The notes under the pieces: generated by a model
Database searches by the model: none
What the model saw: only the letters and a program-made list of their open reading frames with translations
What the model was told of the DNA's origin: nothing
Shown here: positions 12,746-25,059 of the stretch, one piece after another
Position numbering within the stretch: position 1 is the first letter of the stretch
How the letters are laid out: each line of letters begins with the position of its first letter
DNA from: Microvelia longipes
Lineage: Eukaryota; Arthropoda; Insecta; Hemiptera; Veliidae
NCBI GenBank assembly: GCA_018340805.1
Contig: JACMZG010001908.1
Span: 33,639,239-33,703,238 of the forward strand
Length of the DNA: 64,000 nucleotides
Direction of reading: 5' to 3'
Position numbers and translations under genes: made by a program

Positions 12746-13303
12746 GGGTACGGGGCACTTCAGAACTTTTCCTCATCACATTGGATTCGCTACTCTAATC
12801 CTCCCTACTTCGGATTTGCTTCGTTCGTCCTTAAAATATACAATTCGTTAAAAGTATTCTACAAAGCCTCTTCGGCTTTGTAGTGTATACATTCATTTCA
12901 TTTCCAGATGTCACCCATTCAGGCACTGAACTCATTTGATGCTGCTTAACTTTTATGATTAAAAAAATCATGGATATACTTGTCATATAAAATAGTTCAT
13001 AAGTATTTTGATAAGAATTGAATTAATGCTGATTACCAGATGAAACTTAACACATATGTTAGTCTTATAAGTGGCTAAATGCTTGCCAAATCTCAATCTG
13101 AACGCACCATTTTTCCGCGTTTTATGATTTTTTTGATATTTTTGCTGAGGTATTATTGCGAGCTACGATGATAACAGAAAAACAACCACTTAGGAGGACT
13201 TAAAAACCCTTAAAACGGATAATTTCGGTGACATCCCGGTTTCGGATTTTTTTCCAAACACAATACTTTTTCTATATACCTACGGTATAAATGAGGAAAA
13301 GTA
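12746..13303 (+). mobile_element. R1 repeat, copy b (internally deleted)
   Basis: It starts GGGTACGGGGCACTTCAG, then ACTTTTCCTCATCACATTGG. It has the CACCCATTCAGGCACTGA and ATGAAACTTAACACATATG blocks, and ends with the hairpin CTATATACC/GGTATAAATGAGGAAAAGT. About half of the middle is missing compared with copy d. Its internal palindrome differs: CTACAAAGCC-TCTTC-GGCTTTGTAG instead of the usual GACTCGCTTCGCTCGTC. Confidence 0.85.
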
Positions 13304-14359
13304 ATACATCCCATAATTTATATAAGAAAGGAAAAGTTCGACTTGTGCCAATATTTCAATTTCCTTAGAAAAGTTAATCCAATGAATTTTCTTTTAAAAG
13401 ACGATCCAAAGTGTAATTCATATAGTTTACAAAATCTTACCATGTTATCTTTATACTATAGTTTGATATATCGCTTCGAAAGGTTTTACCATGAAGCTTA
13501 GTCCATTTGTCTTATTCCTAGTTTCAACATAGCCCAACATGTAAGCTCCTCTCTGTGTTACTTAGACATCTCAATCCCAGTATTAACCATAACGACAAAA
13601 TACACAGCTATAAATTTTCTTGAAAGTGTTGTTATGACAATTTACCCTTTAGATATTTGTAACAAATAGCTTACCTCAGGATTCTACAAATTATTACACA
13701 GGTTTATTACTTAGAATTTCTTATTTTACATTACGAAATCTTATTTATCATAAATAATTTCTTAAGATGTTATTTATTTAACGTAATAATCTCTGCTTAA
13801 AGCGATATTCAGTGGACTTGGATTTATTTGAGATTATTATAAAGAATGACAAGCGATAAATTTTGGAAATACACTGCTTGTAGTTTACCGTTTTCTACAT
13901 TTTTCACAGTATTTGGAAAATAACTTGCAATAAATCAACTAAGCGTTGGAAAATCTTAAAAAATAAAGATAGTTTCTTTAAAAAACTCTATTATTTTTTA
14001 AATTTTAAATACATGTAACCCTTTAAAATTAAATATTACTTAAATTGGTCTTTATTTGTATTTATGTTATATAATTTACATTAAATAATATATAAATACC
14101 GTTTATCTATTTAAAGATAATTCCTAATTATCTATTTAAAGATAAATAGATATTTATCTTTAAATAAAAACTAATCAAAATAATTATCAATTTTTAAGCG
14201 TACTTTTATTTATTTCCAAATTTGGTTAAGAATACGTTCAATAGGACATCCGTGAAGAAAGTACTGCACATTCTGAGGACTTATAGTACAACTTAATCTA
14301 AGTTAGACAACTAACATAGTGAGAGTAAGTAAAACTGATGACCAAAAAAAATTAAAATT
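13304..14359. other. AT-rich stretch without recognised genes
   Basis: Only short inverted repeats around 14106-14165 (TATCTATTTAAAGATAA blocks). No family likeness in any frame. Confidence 0.55.
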
Positions 14360-15114
14360 GGGTACGTGGTACCTCGGGATTTGCTACGATTATCCTCCCT
14401 ACATCGTACAACACGCATCACTCGTCCTCACACTATGCAAATTTATACTGCAACACGTCTACGGGCACGCGTCGCTCATCCCCAGATAGTAATTATATTA
14501 GTTTTATACTCAATGGTCACCCATCCAGGCACTGACCTCGCTCGTTGTAGCTTAACGTTTTATGATCTAACAAAAACCATAGATATACTTTCCGTATTGA
14601 AACGAAATTTAGTATAATTATTAAGTACGTAAAGGGATGCACTTGTGCTAAATTTCAGCTCAATTAGATAACTTTTTGATTGTATCATCGTTTTTTATTT
14701 TTAAAAAAGAACATATTACAAATTAGTCGATAAAAATACTAAAAAACTTTTGCTGATAATCAGATGAAACTTGGCACATATGTTAGTCACATGGGTGCCA
14801 AATCTCAAATTGATCGCAACATTTTTCCGCGTTTAATGATTTTTCGAAATTTTTGGTGGCAATATTGCGGGCCAATGGCGTCATAAAAAATATTTTTTGA
14901 ATAACATAACTAGACCTATAGAATAAACTTTTGTACTTATAAATACACTGGGAGAAACGATGGACACACACAAACTCATACAGACAAAAAATGTTGTGAA
15001 AACCATTCAGGATGTCTTAAAAACACATGAAACGGATAATACCGCTGGAATCCCAATTTCGATTTTTTTTCGCAAACACAATTCTTTATCTGTATATCTA
15101 CGGTAAGTAAAAGT
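14360..15114 (+). mobile_element. R1 repeat, copy c
   Basis: It starts GGGTACGTGGTACCTCGGG but lacks the ACTTTTCCTCA block. It keeps CACCCATCCAGGCACTGACC, GATGAAACTTGGCACATATG, ACACACAAACTCATACAGAC and AACGGATAATACC. The terminal hairpin is decayed (TATATCTACGGTAAGTAAAAG). The 83-codon frame at 14366 and the 62-codon minus frame are chance frames within it. Confidence 0.82.
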
Positions 15115-15899
15115 AAAAAGATAAAGGTTTGTTGTTGAATCACTCCAAAAGACATCTAAATAAACCAAATTTATTCAATTCAAAACATTTCTATGAAATG
15201 TTACTCCAGTTATTTTCACACGAGATATAAAAGGAAATTGTATGTTCCAAGAGAAACCAATGAAGAAAATTAAAATAACTGTTTTAATTAATGCCCTAGT
15301 AAACCACGACTTCATCTCCTAAACTACACTCCTAGAAACTACATTTTCTACATTAAATTTTAAATTTACATAAAATAGTTTCCGTGTTGAGAAGCAAAGA
15401 GATAGTTTTCTTATAAAGTTTGAAAACAAAGATAAAATATTTTGAAGTGCAAAATATATTCCACTAAGAAAATTAAAATAATTTTCTAAAAACATTTGGC
15501 AACATTTCCAAATGACGTATAAATTTCAAAATGAATAACAAAATCTTTTAAACACAGTTTAATTATTCAATTTGATGTTATTTATTTTAAATTCATATAT
15601 TTAAAATTATATTATTCAATATTTTCTCAGTTAAGTATAATAAAAAAGTCTGGCGCAAAAGGCCACAAGCCGGGTGATGAAATTGTGCTTTTTCCTCGAA
15701 CTACAAACATATAAGTTATCCACCAAAATATTAAGGATATTGGCATATATTCAGGTCAGCAGTATAGATCTCGATTACTGTTACGTTCAGCTCCTTCTCT
15801 GCAAAGTACTTATTAATATGGTTTATATAGCGATTTATAATTTAATGTTTCATTATAATAAAATTATATCTTATTGACCTAATTCGTTAATTTACGAAG
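15115..15899. other. AT-rich stretch without recognised features
   Basis: A 67-codon frame at 15674-15877 recurs in copy B only because of the duplication. It shows no recognisable domain. Confidence 0.5.
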
Positions 15900-15900
15900 C

Positions 15901-15985
<85 letters not shown>

Positions 15986-15998
15986 GTGTGTGTGTGTA
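15900..15998. repeat. (TA)n/(TG)n microsatellite
   Basis: TA array with several AATA phase shifts, then a short TG run. Copy B (35073-35166) lacks the phase shifts. Confidence 0.95.
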
Positions 15999-16054
15999 TG
16001 TATACGTCTAGGTCATTGGCTGCTACGATATAATGACTTTGTTAAAAAGTCATC

Positions 16055-16787
16055 GGGTACAAGATAACTTTTCCTCATTATATTGGATTCGCTACGTTAA
16101 TTATCCTTACTTTGGACTCGCTTCGCTCGTCCTCAGACTATAGAAGTCAAATTTATACTGGAACACGATTGAAAATACATTCGTTTCAGTCCCAGCGATC
16201 ACCCATCGAGACACAGACCACGCTCGATGGTGCTTAACATTTATGATCCAACAAAAATCATGGATATACTTGTCGTATTGAAATGAAATTTAGTGTTTTT
16301 ATCTATTACATAAGGTTCACACTTGTACCGAATTCCAATTCAATTGGATTATTTTCTTAATTGTTAAAAAAACGTACACATTTTATTTGATAAAAATTGA
16401 ACTAATGCTGATAATGAGCTGAAAAATGGCATATGTGATAGTCTTATACATAGCTACATGCGTGCTAAATCTTTAAAAAATAATATGGAAACATTTTTCC
16501 GCGGTTTAAAATTTTGCTGACACATTATTATTAATGACGTCATGATGAAGTTAATTTCCGAACAGCATAATTAAACCTATAGACTGTTTATTGTACAAAG
16601 TTTCAATTCTCTAGTGTATAATTACGACGATAACAGACACACACATACAGACAGAGAACTTTGAGAAAACTACTCAGGAGGTCTTAAAAAGACCTGAAAC
16701 GGATAATTCCGGTGACATTCCGGTTTTGGATTTTTTTGCAAACACAATACTTTTCCTATATACCTACGATATAAATGAGGAAAAATA
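16055..16787 (+). mobile_element. R1 repeat, copy d
   Basis: One of the most complete copies: GGGTACAAGATAACTTTTCC start, GGATTCGCTACG, the palindrome GACTCGCTTCGCTCGTC, the CACCCATCGAGACACAGACC block, GATCCAACAAAAATCATGG, AATGAAATTTAGTG, AACTAATGCTGATAATGAG, a TGACGTCATGATGA segment, ACACACACATACAGACAG, ACCTGAAACGGATAATTCC and the terminal hairpin (CTATATACC/GATATAAATGAGGAAAA). Useful as a reference for the family. Confidence 0.88.
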
Positions 16788-17508
16788 AAAATCAAACCAG
16801 AAATGGAGTTTTGAGCAAAACAACACACACTGTAAATGAAATTCGCAACAGGGGTCTTATTTGTATTTTAATATTCGTTATAAGCACATATTTTAAAGAT
16901 GATTAATACAATTTTTCGTCGCCCATTACTTACGTAAAATTACATAATATAATATAGGCTCGGATTGTTTTTGATATTTTATCCCTCGACTATAACAAAA
17001 ATAACGCCTGTTATATTGTGTTTATGTTAGACAGCAATACAAACATGTATTGCAAAAGTTTAACAAATTTTTAAATTAGTCATTCATCTCTCAATTTTCG
17101 ATGCTTAACTAATAAATAACTGCTAAACTAATAATAGATGATTAACTAGAAATAATTTAGCACGGAGATAATATTAATACACACGTTATAAAATAAACAG
17201 TTAAAATTCGTCTTAAACTCACCTAGTAAAAAATATAAACAAAAAATTAAGACATTTCTTCGTCCTGATTTCTGGTCTATTTTGAATCTAGGGTACCAAC
17301 AATTTTTTTTACATATCACGTAACTATAAATCTGTGATAAAGCTTTGACTTTAATCCATCCAATATACTTTTTTTTAACTTTGTCATCAAAACTCTGTCT
17401 ACAAACAGCCCAGGAAATCTTCTTTGGCACTTTTGAAAACTCCCTGCAATATCAACCAATTCAAAATACCATCAAAAAATGTTTGATGGTATTTTGTATA
17501 TGACATCC
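16788..17508. other. AT-rich stretch with an unassigned 94-codon minus-strand frame
   Basis: The frame 17146-17430 on the minus strand is lysine-rich at its start (FDDKVKKKYIGWIKVK) and hydrophobic later. It is identical in copy B. I do not recognise it. It could be a decayed transposon segment, since it lies just downstream of a mariner start on the same strand, or chance. A small hairpin (CAAAATACCATCA/TGATGGTATTTTG) lies at 17463-17497. Confidence 0.45.
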
Positions 17509-17664
17509 TTAAAGTCCTTCTCTAAACCGCTTTAACCACTTGTGGACCGTTGGTTCCTTCAAGGCAGCTTCTCCGTACACTATCAGTAATGCTTCATGAT
17601 TTTGCTTAGTTTAGCAAGAAATTTTGATATTGATACGCTGCTGATCGGTAAGAGAGATTTCCAT
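17509..17664 (-). pseudogene. Mariner-type transposase N-terminal fragment, frameshifted
   Basis: From ATG at 17664 the minus strand encodes MEISLTDQQRINIK and, after two compensating single-base indels, VYGEAALKEPTVHKWLKRF. This resembles the N-terminal helix-turn-helix of mariner transposases (IKFLVKLGKS..YGDEALSR..VFEWHKRF type). A stop comes soon after KRFREGL, and no DDD/DDE catalytic domain is seen. In copy B the same 51 codons are uninterrupted, so the two indels here may be consensus errors. Confidence 0.72.
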
Positions 17665-18307
17665 GCCGACGAGTTATTAAGAAAGGGTCGGACCAACTGA
17701 CTGATGACTCATGAGGCGCTGTCAGGCGCGGATACAAGGGGGGGGCGATCGCCCCCCCCCCAAGATCCAAAAATGGAGGAAAATTAAAGTAGCTTAGGCG
17801 GCGGGTTAATTTTTGTTTTTAAATTTTTGAAAAAATCAATTAAAAAGAGCAAAATTTTCTTAAGCTCGCTTCGCTCGCTATATTTGTTATTAATTAATTT
17901 TTAAAAAATCTGCTATTTTGTATAATTTGGACTAAAAATATTTAAAGAATTAACTGCTACCGCAATGGGGCAACTCAGTAAAGAAATGTTATATACACAA
18001 CGTTATATACACTCCTGTTACAAGGTACGCAAAAAAATTTAGCTCGATGGTAGATGGCCCCCTTAGCTGGAGTTTTGGGAACACCTGACGTAAATTATTT
18101 TGACATGATGCCATTTAAGTAATTTAACTTTAGTGTTTAGTAGGGCTAAGGGGTTGATCGACACTGCGAGGAGTTTCACATCTTGCTATCTATGTCGGAA
18201 ATTAATCGACCCATAGCCGCTACGCGGCCTCCTGAGGAATGCTTCAGGCCGAGGGCCTTCTTGTGGCCACGTTGTTTTGTATTATTTGTTGTTTTACTAT
18301 TATTTTT

Positions 18308-18705
18308 ACTTTTCCTCACCTTCTTATACAGAAGGTATATAGAGGAAAAGTATTGGTTTCACCCAAAAAATTTTAACCCGAGCTGTCACTGGAATTATCC
18401 ATTTTAGGTGTTTTTAGGACCGTCAGAACCGATGTCAGCTTGATGTCTGTCTGTGTGTGTGTGTCACGCATAACTCCCACTGTATTTATGCTAGATAGTT
18501 GAAACTTGGTACAAAAATCAGTCTTTAGGTCTAGTTGGGCTGCCCGGAACATCAAAATTTTATGTCACCATTAACCCTATTTGCTTAGTCAGCAAAAATT
18601 TAAAAAAATCGTAAAAAATCGAAAAATGACCGGTGAACTTGAATTTTGGCAGGAATATACCTCTTAATATAACAAACAAATCTTCCGAATTTCGATTTTT
18701 CGTTA
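18308..18705 (+). repeat. F5-like insertion headed by an R1-type hairpin
   Basis: It begins ACTTTTCCTCACCTTC, then ATACAGAAGG and GAGGAAAAGTA, a compact version of the R1 terminal hairpin. It continues with GTGTGTGTGTCACGCATAAC, CTCCCACTG, GAAACTTGGTAC and GGGCTGCCCGGAACATC, which are the reverse complement of segments in the F5 repeats near 59040-59130. It interrupts a sequence that is continuous at 61380-61450, so it is a later insertion. Confidence 0.65.
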
Positions 18706-18899
18706 ATGTTTTTTGCCATGTATTTAGCGAATTATTGCCGCCTTGCTATGGCCTTTTCAAGTCCACACAATCGTTGTTTTAGTATTAATTTTTACATAGC
18801 ATTTTGCCACGTATTAGCGAATTTCAATCGCTGGATATGGCCCTTTTGGGGCCATATATGAGATGTATCTAGTGTTGAAAAATTATCTTTCACCCACTG

Positions 18900-19640
18900 T
18901 ATACAAAAGGAAAACTTTAATTTTAATAGCTGATGATGTCATAATTAAGTTATTTGCCAATATCGCTACTTAGAATGGTCCGATTGAGCAGAAACCGGTT
19001 CCAACTATAAAAAGACCTTCCAGGCGCTTTGCGAACCTGCTTAGCTCGCCGTTGTTCTGTGGGGGCCATTTTTGTCCTAGAAATAGGGGTCTTTCTTTCA
19101 TACTACCTTCTCACGATCTAGCAATACTGAACCTAACAGATATCGCAGAAGTTATTGACCTGGACGTATACATATATACAACATTATATAATATAATATA
19201 TATTATATAATGTTGTATATATGTTGTATATATGTTGTTATATATGTTGTATAATGTTGGATTATATATCCAACGTTTGTGTCACTAGGGATGGTGTATT
19301 TCAGCTGAAACTGATCTCAATCTATTTAGCTTGCCGTCAACTTGAATATGTAATATTGTTTAAAAGCCAATATTTTTAATGACATCATACCTAGGGTTGA
19401 TGACGTAGTTTTTTCCAAACAATAGGCCTCAGAACCTTCTTAACATCTTGCCATATACCAAGTTTCATTTCTACACAGGTAGATCTTTTACATACATACA
19501 TATTTTTTTTACATACATACCCCCTCAACATCCGTTATCCAAGCTGGCTTCACTTGCATCTTTGAAATGTTTTAAATGCTACTATTTAAGTATAAGTATC
19601 TCAAGTTATACTAAGCCCTCATTAAAGCATCTGCACCTCA
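18900..19640 (+). repeat. F2 repeat inside the hAT-type element
   Basis: It matches 61600-62600 in order: GTCCGATTGAGCAGAAACCGG, GGCCATTTTTGTCC, CAGATATCGCAGAAGTTATTG, GACGTATACATATATAC, GTGTCACTAGG, GTTGATGACGTAG and CAATAGGCCTCAGAACCT. A TA-rich inverted section (about 19167-19262) lies in the middle. No coding potential. Confidence 0.78.
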
Positions 19641-19721
19641 TGCGAAATTAATTGAGTTATACTAAGCCCTCAATAATCGCCCCTCCCAAGAATTTGGGCT
19701 GGATCCGCGCCTGGGCGCTGT

Positions 19722-20348
19722 CCACCTAGCTTAGGCTTGATTGGGTTGTTAGTGGAGAGGGAAGCTCACGGTTTTGTCTGTCCTATTCCTGTATAAATCT
19801 AAACAATTATTTTATACGTATTTATGGGACAGACCTAGTATCTGGACTAGTACGGTATCATTAGTCTTAGTTTCACACTACCTGGTCATCTCATTTTTGA
19901 AATACCTAAAACGCCACATTAAATTTTGTCTGTACATTTCAATCTATAAAATTTCCGATTCACCAGTATGTAGTAATAACCTAACACCCCAAATTTCGTT
20001 TAGGGTTGTATTTATAGGTTCCTTATTAGTAGTGAAATCTCGAGCAGTCCCCACCTGGAGATCCGAATAGTGGAAAATTTACGTCCTGAATGTTTTACCA
20101 GAGTATGCTTTATTAGAACTGGTTTTCTTGAAATATTCGTAGATCTTTTCTAATGTTTACGAAAGCCTTACATCCTGTCATACCTGGCAGCCTGTTACAT
20201 AATATCAATTTATAATTAGTTGATTTTAATTTGTGCGATATAAAAATGCATTATTTTGACTGATGTAAGCAATCTCGGTTGGGCTTTTAGAGCGAGCCCA
20301 ATTCTTTTTCTTTTACCAATAGTAGTAGGTGAGGAAAAATACAAAATC
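19722..20348. other. Stretch without recognised features
   Basis: Frames at 19774-20070 (+) are preserved in part in copy B (a one-base indel truncates them) and show no domain. Confidence 0.5.
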
Positions 20349-21430
20349 GGGTGCGGGGTGAGTCGAAACTTTTCCTCACCACATAGGATTTGCTACGCTC
20401 ATCCTCCCTACTTCTGACTCGCTTCGCTCGTTCTCAAAATATACAAATCATTAATTAAAAACGCAACATCTCTTCGGACCTTCGCTCGTTCTCAAAATAT
20501 ACAAATCATTAAATTAAAAACGCAACATCTCTTCGGACTAGCTTCGCTCGTTCTCAAAATATACAAATCATTAAATTAAAAACGCAACATCTCTTCGGAC
20601 TAGCTTCGCTCGTTCTCAAAATATACAAATCATTAAATTAAAGCAACCTCTAAAAAAACGCTCTTCGGACTAGCTTTCGCTCGTTCTCAAATATACAAAT
20701 CATTAAATAAAACGCAACATCTCTCGGACTAGCTTCGCTCGTTCTCAAAATATACAAATCATAAATTAAAAACGCAACATCTCTCGACTTTCGCTTCGCA
20801 ACATAGTCCTTCAGGTCCTCAGATAGAAAATACATTCGTTTCATTCCCAGCGGTCACCCATCCAGGCGCTAACAACGCTTAATGCTGCTTAACTTTTATG
20901 ATCCAACAAAAATTATGGATATACTTGTCATATTGAAACAAAACTTATAGTACTTATTTACCATAATGGTATACACTTGTACCTAATTTCAACTTAATTA
21001 AATGATTTTCCATTTTTTTTTAAACGTACACAAGTCATTTGATAAAAATTTATCTGATGATGATAAGGAGAAGAAAAAAACTTGGCACATATGTTAGTCC
21101 TATACATGGCTACATGCATGCCAAATCTCAATCCGATCGCATCATTCTTTTGATCGCAATGACGAAAAAAATAGTTTTTTTCCGAATAGCATAACTAAGC
21201 CTATGGACTAATTTTTGTACAAAGTTTACACTCTAGCATAAATACACTGGAAGCTAAGATGATAACAGACACACACACATACACTCCCACACATACATAC
21301 AGACCCAAAACCTTGTAAAAACCACTTAGAAGGTCTTAAAACAACTGAAACGGATAATTCCAGTTACATCCCGGTATCAGATTTTTTCGCAAACATAATA
21401 CTTTTCCTACGGTATAAAGAAGGAAAAGTA
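20349..21430 (+). mobile_element. R1 repeat, copy f, expanded by an internal minisatellite
   Basis: It starts GGGTGCGGGGTGAGTCGAAA, then ACTTTTCCTCACCACATAGG. The segment around the GACTCGCTTCGCTCGTTC palindrome has been multiplied (next entry). The rest is standard: CACCCATCCAGGCGCTAAC, GATCCAACAAAAATTATGG, AACTTGGCACATATGTTAG, ACACACACACATACACTCCC, ACTGAAACGGATAATTCC and CCTACGGTATAAAGAAGGAA. Confidence 0.88.
20430..20800 (+). repeat. Minisatellite of ~60-bp R1-derived units, about 6 copies
   Basis: The unit is AATATACAAATCATTAAAT, then AAAAACGCAACATCTCTTCG, then GACTAGCTTCGCTCGTTCTC. About six units can be counted, the fourth damaged. Copy B has eight to nine. It ends where the normal R1 sequence resumes at CCTCAGATAG. 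Confidence 0.9.
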
Positions 21431-21659
21431 AAAAATGAACAAGTTATTGTCAATAAATTGTACAAATAAACTAATAAATATAATATGACACTGGTGAACA
21501 GAAAATAAATGTACTTTTGCAAACAATGAAGTTATATATGCAAACAGTAGATATCAAGTCTAAAGCATTTTCCTCCTAAATATAGTACTTATATTAAGCT
21601 AACTTATTTTAACATATTCTGAACTCTTGACTTTTTAACATTTTACTTAAAACACAAAC

Positions 21660-21674
21660 ACAAATACACACACA

Positions 21675-21714
<40 letters not shown>

Positions 21715-21718
21715 ATAT

Positions 21719-21767
<49 letters not shown>

Positions 21768-21785
21768 ATATATAATATATATTAC
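21660..21785. repeat. (CA)n/(TA)n microsatellite
   Basis: ACACAC run followed by TA with AATA interruptions. Copy B: 40881-40970, shorter. Confidence 0.95.
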
Positions 21786-22010
21786 ATTTACTTACCTATA
21801 AGCACACAACGTCATAAGTAGCACTTAACATGTTATCAGTGACAAGAATAATCTTCTTTAAATAAAAAAGGTTTAAAAAGTCAATTCTTCTCTAAATCAG
21901 TTATATACTTTTATTTTCTTATCTTTATTTCCTCTAATCTCCTTTTCTCCACTACTACTTTGAATATCATTCACTTATCACGTTTGTCTTTAAATATATC
22001 AAATTTATAC

Positions 22011-22927
22011 NNNNNNNNNNNNNNNNNNNNNNNNNNNNNNNNNNNNNNNNNNNNNNNNNNNNNNNNNNNNNNNNNNNNNNNNNNNNNNNNNNNNNNNNNN
22101 NNNNNNNNNNNNNNNNNNNNNNNNNNNNNNNNNNNNNNNNNNNNNNNNNNNNNNNNNNNNNNNNNNNNNNNNNNNNNNNNNNNNNNNNNNNNNNNNNNNN
22201 NNNNNNNNNNNNNNNNNNNNNNNNNNNNNNNNNNNNNNNNNNNNNNNNNNNNNNNNNNNNNNNNNNNNNNNNNNNNNNNNNNNNNNNNNNNNNNNNNNNN
22301 NNNNNNNNNNNNNNNNNNNNNNNNNNNNNNNNNNNNNNNNNNNNNNNNNNNNNNNNNNNNNNNNNNNNNNNNNNNNNNNNNNNNNNNNNNNNNNNNNNNN
22401 NNNNNNNNNNNNNNNNNNNNNNNNNNNNNNNNNNNNNNNNNNNNNNNNNNNNNNNNNNNNNNNNNNNNNNNNNNNNNNNNNNNNNNNNNNNNNNNNNNNN
22501 NNNNNNNNNNNNNNNNNNNNNNNNNNNNNNNNNNNNNNNNNNNNNNNNNNNNNNNNNNNNNNNNNNNNNNNNNNNNNNNNNNNNNNNNNNNNNNNNNNNN
22601 NNNNNNNNNNNNNNNNNNNNNNNNNNNNNNNNNNNNNNNNNNNNNNNNNNNNNNNNNNNNNNNNNNNNNNNNNNNNNNNNNNNNNNNNNNNNNNNNNNNN
22701 NNNNNNNNNNNNNNNNNNNNNNNNNNNNNNNNNNNNNNNNNNNNNNNNNNNNNNNNNNNNNNNNNNNNNNNNNNNNNNNNNNNNNNNNNNNNNNNNNNNN
22801 NNNNNNNNNNNNNNNNNNNNNNNNNNNNNNNNNNNNNNNNNNNNNNNNNNNNNNNNNNNNNNNNNNNNNNNNNNNNNNNNNNNNNNNNNNNNNNNNNNNN
22901 NNNNNNNNNNNNNNNNNNNNNNNNNNN
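22011..22927. other. Assembly gap, 917 N
   Basis: Unsequenced bases between the two copies of the 18.3 kb segment. Any open frames through it are meaningless. Confidence 1.
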
Positions 22928-24104
22928 AAAAAAGTAACCTGAAACTTTTGATTATTACTATAATCAAATCATCCCTTTTTTAGGGGTTATGATTTATCTT
23001 AACTCACTAATAGAGGAGGTTCAATAAGGTAACGCAGAGCCCAAAAAGATGTATCAAGCCTCTAAATGAATTGAGGTAGAGTATGCCCCTTTAGTAATAC
23101 ATCTCTGTGTAGGCTCAGCATAAACAAATCCTATAGAAATATATAAACAATGGAAATATTATGAAGATTTTGGTATTCCAGTGGTTACCGCGTCAATGTA
23201 TATGAAGAATCCGATTTTTCGCTTCCACTGTGAGAGGCTTGTTTAAGGATGTAGGACATCCTTGAACACGCTACAGTTTTTTGTTTTCATCCATGATACA
23301 TGAAAACACAAAACTGAACTGAATTCAGTTTTGAAGAGCATTGTGTTTTTATCCATGATGTACTACACTCCTGAAGATACCTCCCACAGTAGAAGCGAAA
23401 CGTCGGATTCTTACTCAACATCGGAAAAAGCCAATTTTCAAGACAAAAACTGCGGAAGCCTACGCAATAGAAACATTATATAATGTTTTAAAATTTATTA
23501 AGGTACTTAGCAAGGCAATTTTTAATGCGTGATGTGTATTTGGTCAGCGCAATTTAATAAAACCCCAGAATTCGATAAACGCCTCATAAGATTTCTTTGC
23601 AAATAATTGTAGCCAGTGCCATTTCGTGTTGTATCAGTTATGCGGGTCAGTTTATAGACGTTAAAAATATATGAATTTTGACAACTTAGCATGTTAGCAG
23701 GTGTGAAGTGCAATCTATAAACGACATCTGGGTCAAACTGAACAATAAGTAAACATGAATAACCTTGAAAAACTATTCCTTATAAGGGTTTTAAATATTA
23801 ATGTTTATAAGTAATTAACAACAATATCAAGAATGTCACGCTTGAACTATTGTAATACATATACTTGATGTAATACATAAAGTTCAAATTAAGTTTATCC
23901 TCTTTATTAAACATAAGGCACCAGTGGACGGATTATACAAAAAAGTTAATGTAAATTTTTGCGAACTGTATTAAACATATTATATAATTAAACATTAGAT
24001 ACTATCATAATCTCTAGTTAGCAATACTAATATTTCGAACGTTTTTATACTAATATTAGCGAGACTGATTTTCTACTATGCCTTCTATTGTGACACTAGT
24101 TGTT

Positions 24105-24333
24105 TAATGACAAAGGCAGCTTTAAGACTTAACAGTCCATCATCATTGCCGGCGAGATGCGAAGAAAGTGTTAAGAAACGGAAATGATTGAGTCGTCCCA
24201 CTCGAAATCGACTAACTCGCTGAAATCGTCGATTGAGAGGGACGACTCAATCACTTCCGTTTCTTAACACTTTCTTCGCATCTCGCCGGCAATGATGATG
24301 GACTGTTAAGTCTGAAAGCTGGCTTTGTCATTA
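24105..24333. repeat. 99-bp inverted repeat with 31-base loop (loop orientation B)
   Basis: Arms 24105-24203 and 24235-24333 equal those at 4851-5079 except for two substitutions in the left arm. The loop 24204-24234 begins GAAATCGACTAACTCGCTG and is the exact reverse complement of the 31-base loop in copy A. Confidence 0.93.
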
Positions 24334-24354
24334 TACTTAAACATCAGTGGAGAG

Positions 24355-25059
24355 ACTTGTTTTTTATTTTTCCATTTGCTCATCACATCGGATATGCTAC
24401 GCTCATCCTCAGAAAAGTCAAATCACAAAATGTTGTCTATTGTAAGCGAGTTTTTGGACTCGCTCAGCTCGTGGCAGCGGCCACCCATTCAGGCACTGAA
24501 CACAGTCGATCCTGTTTAGCTTTTATTATAAAAAAACCATCATTATACTTGCGTATTGAAATGAAACTTGGGTACTTATATGTTGTATAAAGGCGTTTAC
24601 TTTTGCCAAAGTTCAACACAATAAAAATTTTTTTTTATTTCAATTTTTTTTAAAAAACGTCAATTATTAAAAATTAAAAAAATGCTGATAATGAGATGAA
24701 ACATAGTACATATGTTGGTTTCACATACAAATATACGCTACAAATCTCTAATCGATTAAAATATTTTTCGGCTATTTATGAATTTTCGTTGCCAGTTCCG
24801 GATAGCAAAACTAAACCTTAAAAAAAACCTAAACTAAAAAAAAGAATGATTTTTGCACTATGTGTCAACCCTCTTATACAAATGGACGTAGAGCTACGAT
24901 GACACACACAAACAGATACACGTAGACAACTTTGTAGAAACCACTTAGAAAGTATTAAAAACACCTGAACGGATAATTAAGGTGAAATCTCGGTTTTGGA
25001 TATCTAGTTAAAACACGTTTCTCCTACTATATACAAACGGTATAAATAAAGAAAAGTTG
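24355..25059 (+). mobile_element. R1 repeat, copy a (second occurrence)
   Basis: Duplicate of 5101-5810 with scattered one-base indels. Confidence 0.8.

Larger units (their letters stand above)
17723..19713. mobile_element. Non-autonomous hAT-type element with 8-bp target site duplication
   Basis: The left end is CAGGCGCGGATACAAGG and the right end, as its inverse, CTGGATCCGCGCCTG. Both are flanked by GGCGCTGT (17715-17722 and 19714-19721), an 8-bp direct repeat expected of hAT insertions. CAG..GGCGGATCCA-like ends are common in hAT elements. A GGGGGGGCGATCGCCCCCC tract lies just inside the left end. Inside there is no transposase, but cargo: a GC-rich hairpin module (about 18212-18275), an inserted F5-like piece and the F2 repeat. 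Total 1991 bases. It landed about 50 bases upstream of the mariner fragment. Confidence 0.88.

Noticed and set aside
14366..14617. 83-codon frame conserved in both copies
   Set aside because: Located in R1 copy c; the sequence is known non-coding repeat in other copies, where the frame is not kept.
17738..17762. GGGGGGGCGATCGCCCCCCC tract considered as a site or assembly error
   Set aside because: It lies just inside the hAT-type left end and is present in both copies with only length differences, so it is part of the element.
21960..22967. Open frames of over 300 codons on both strands
   Set aside because: They consist almost entirely of N and reflect the assembly gap.
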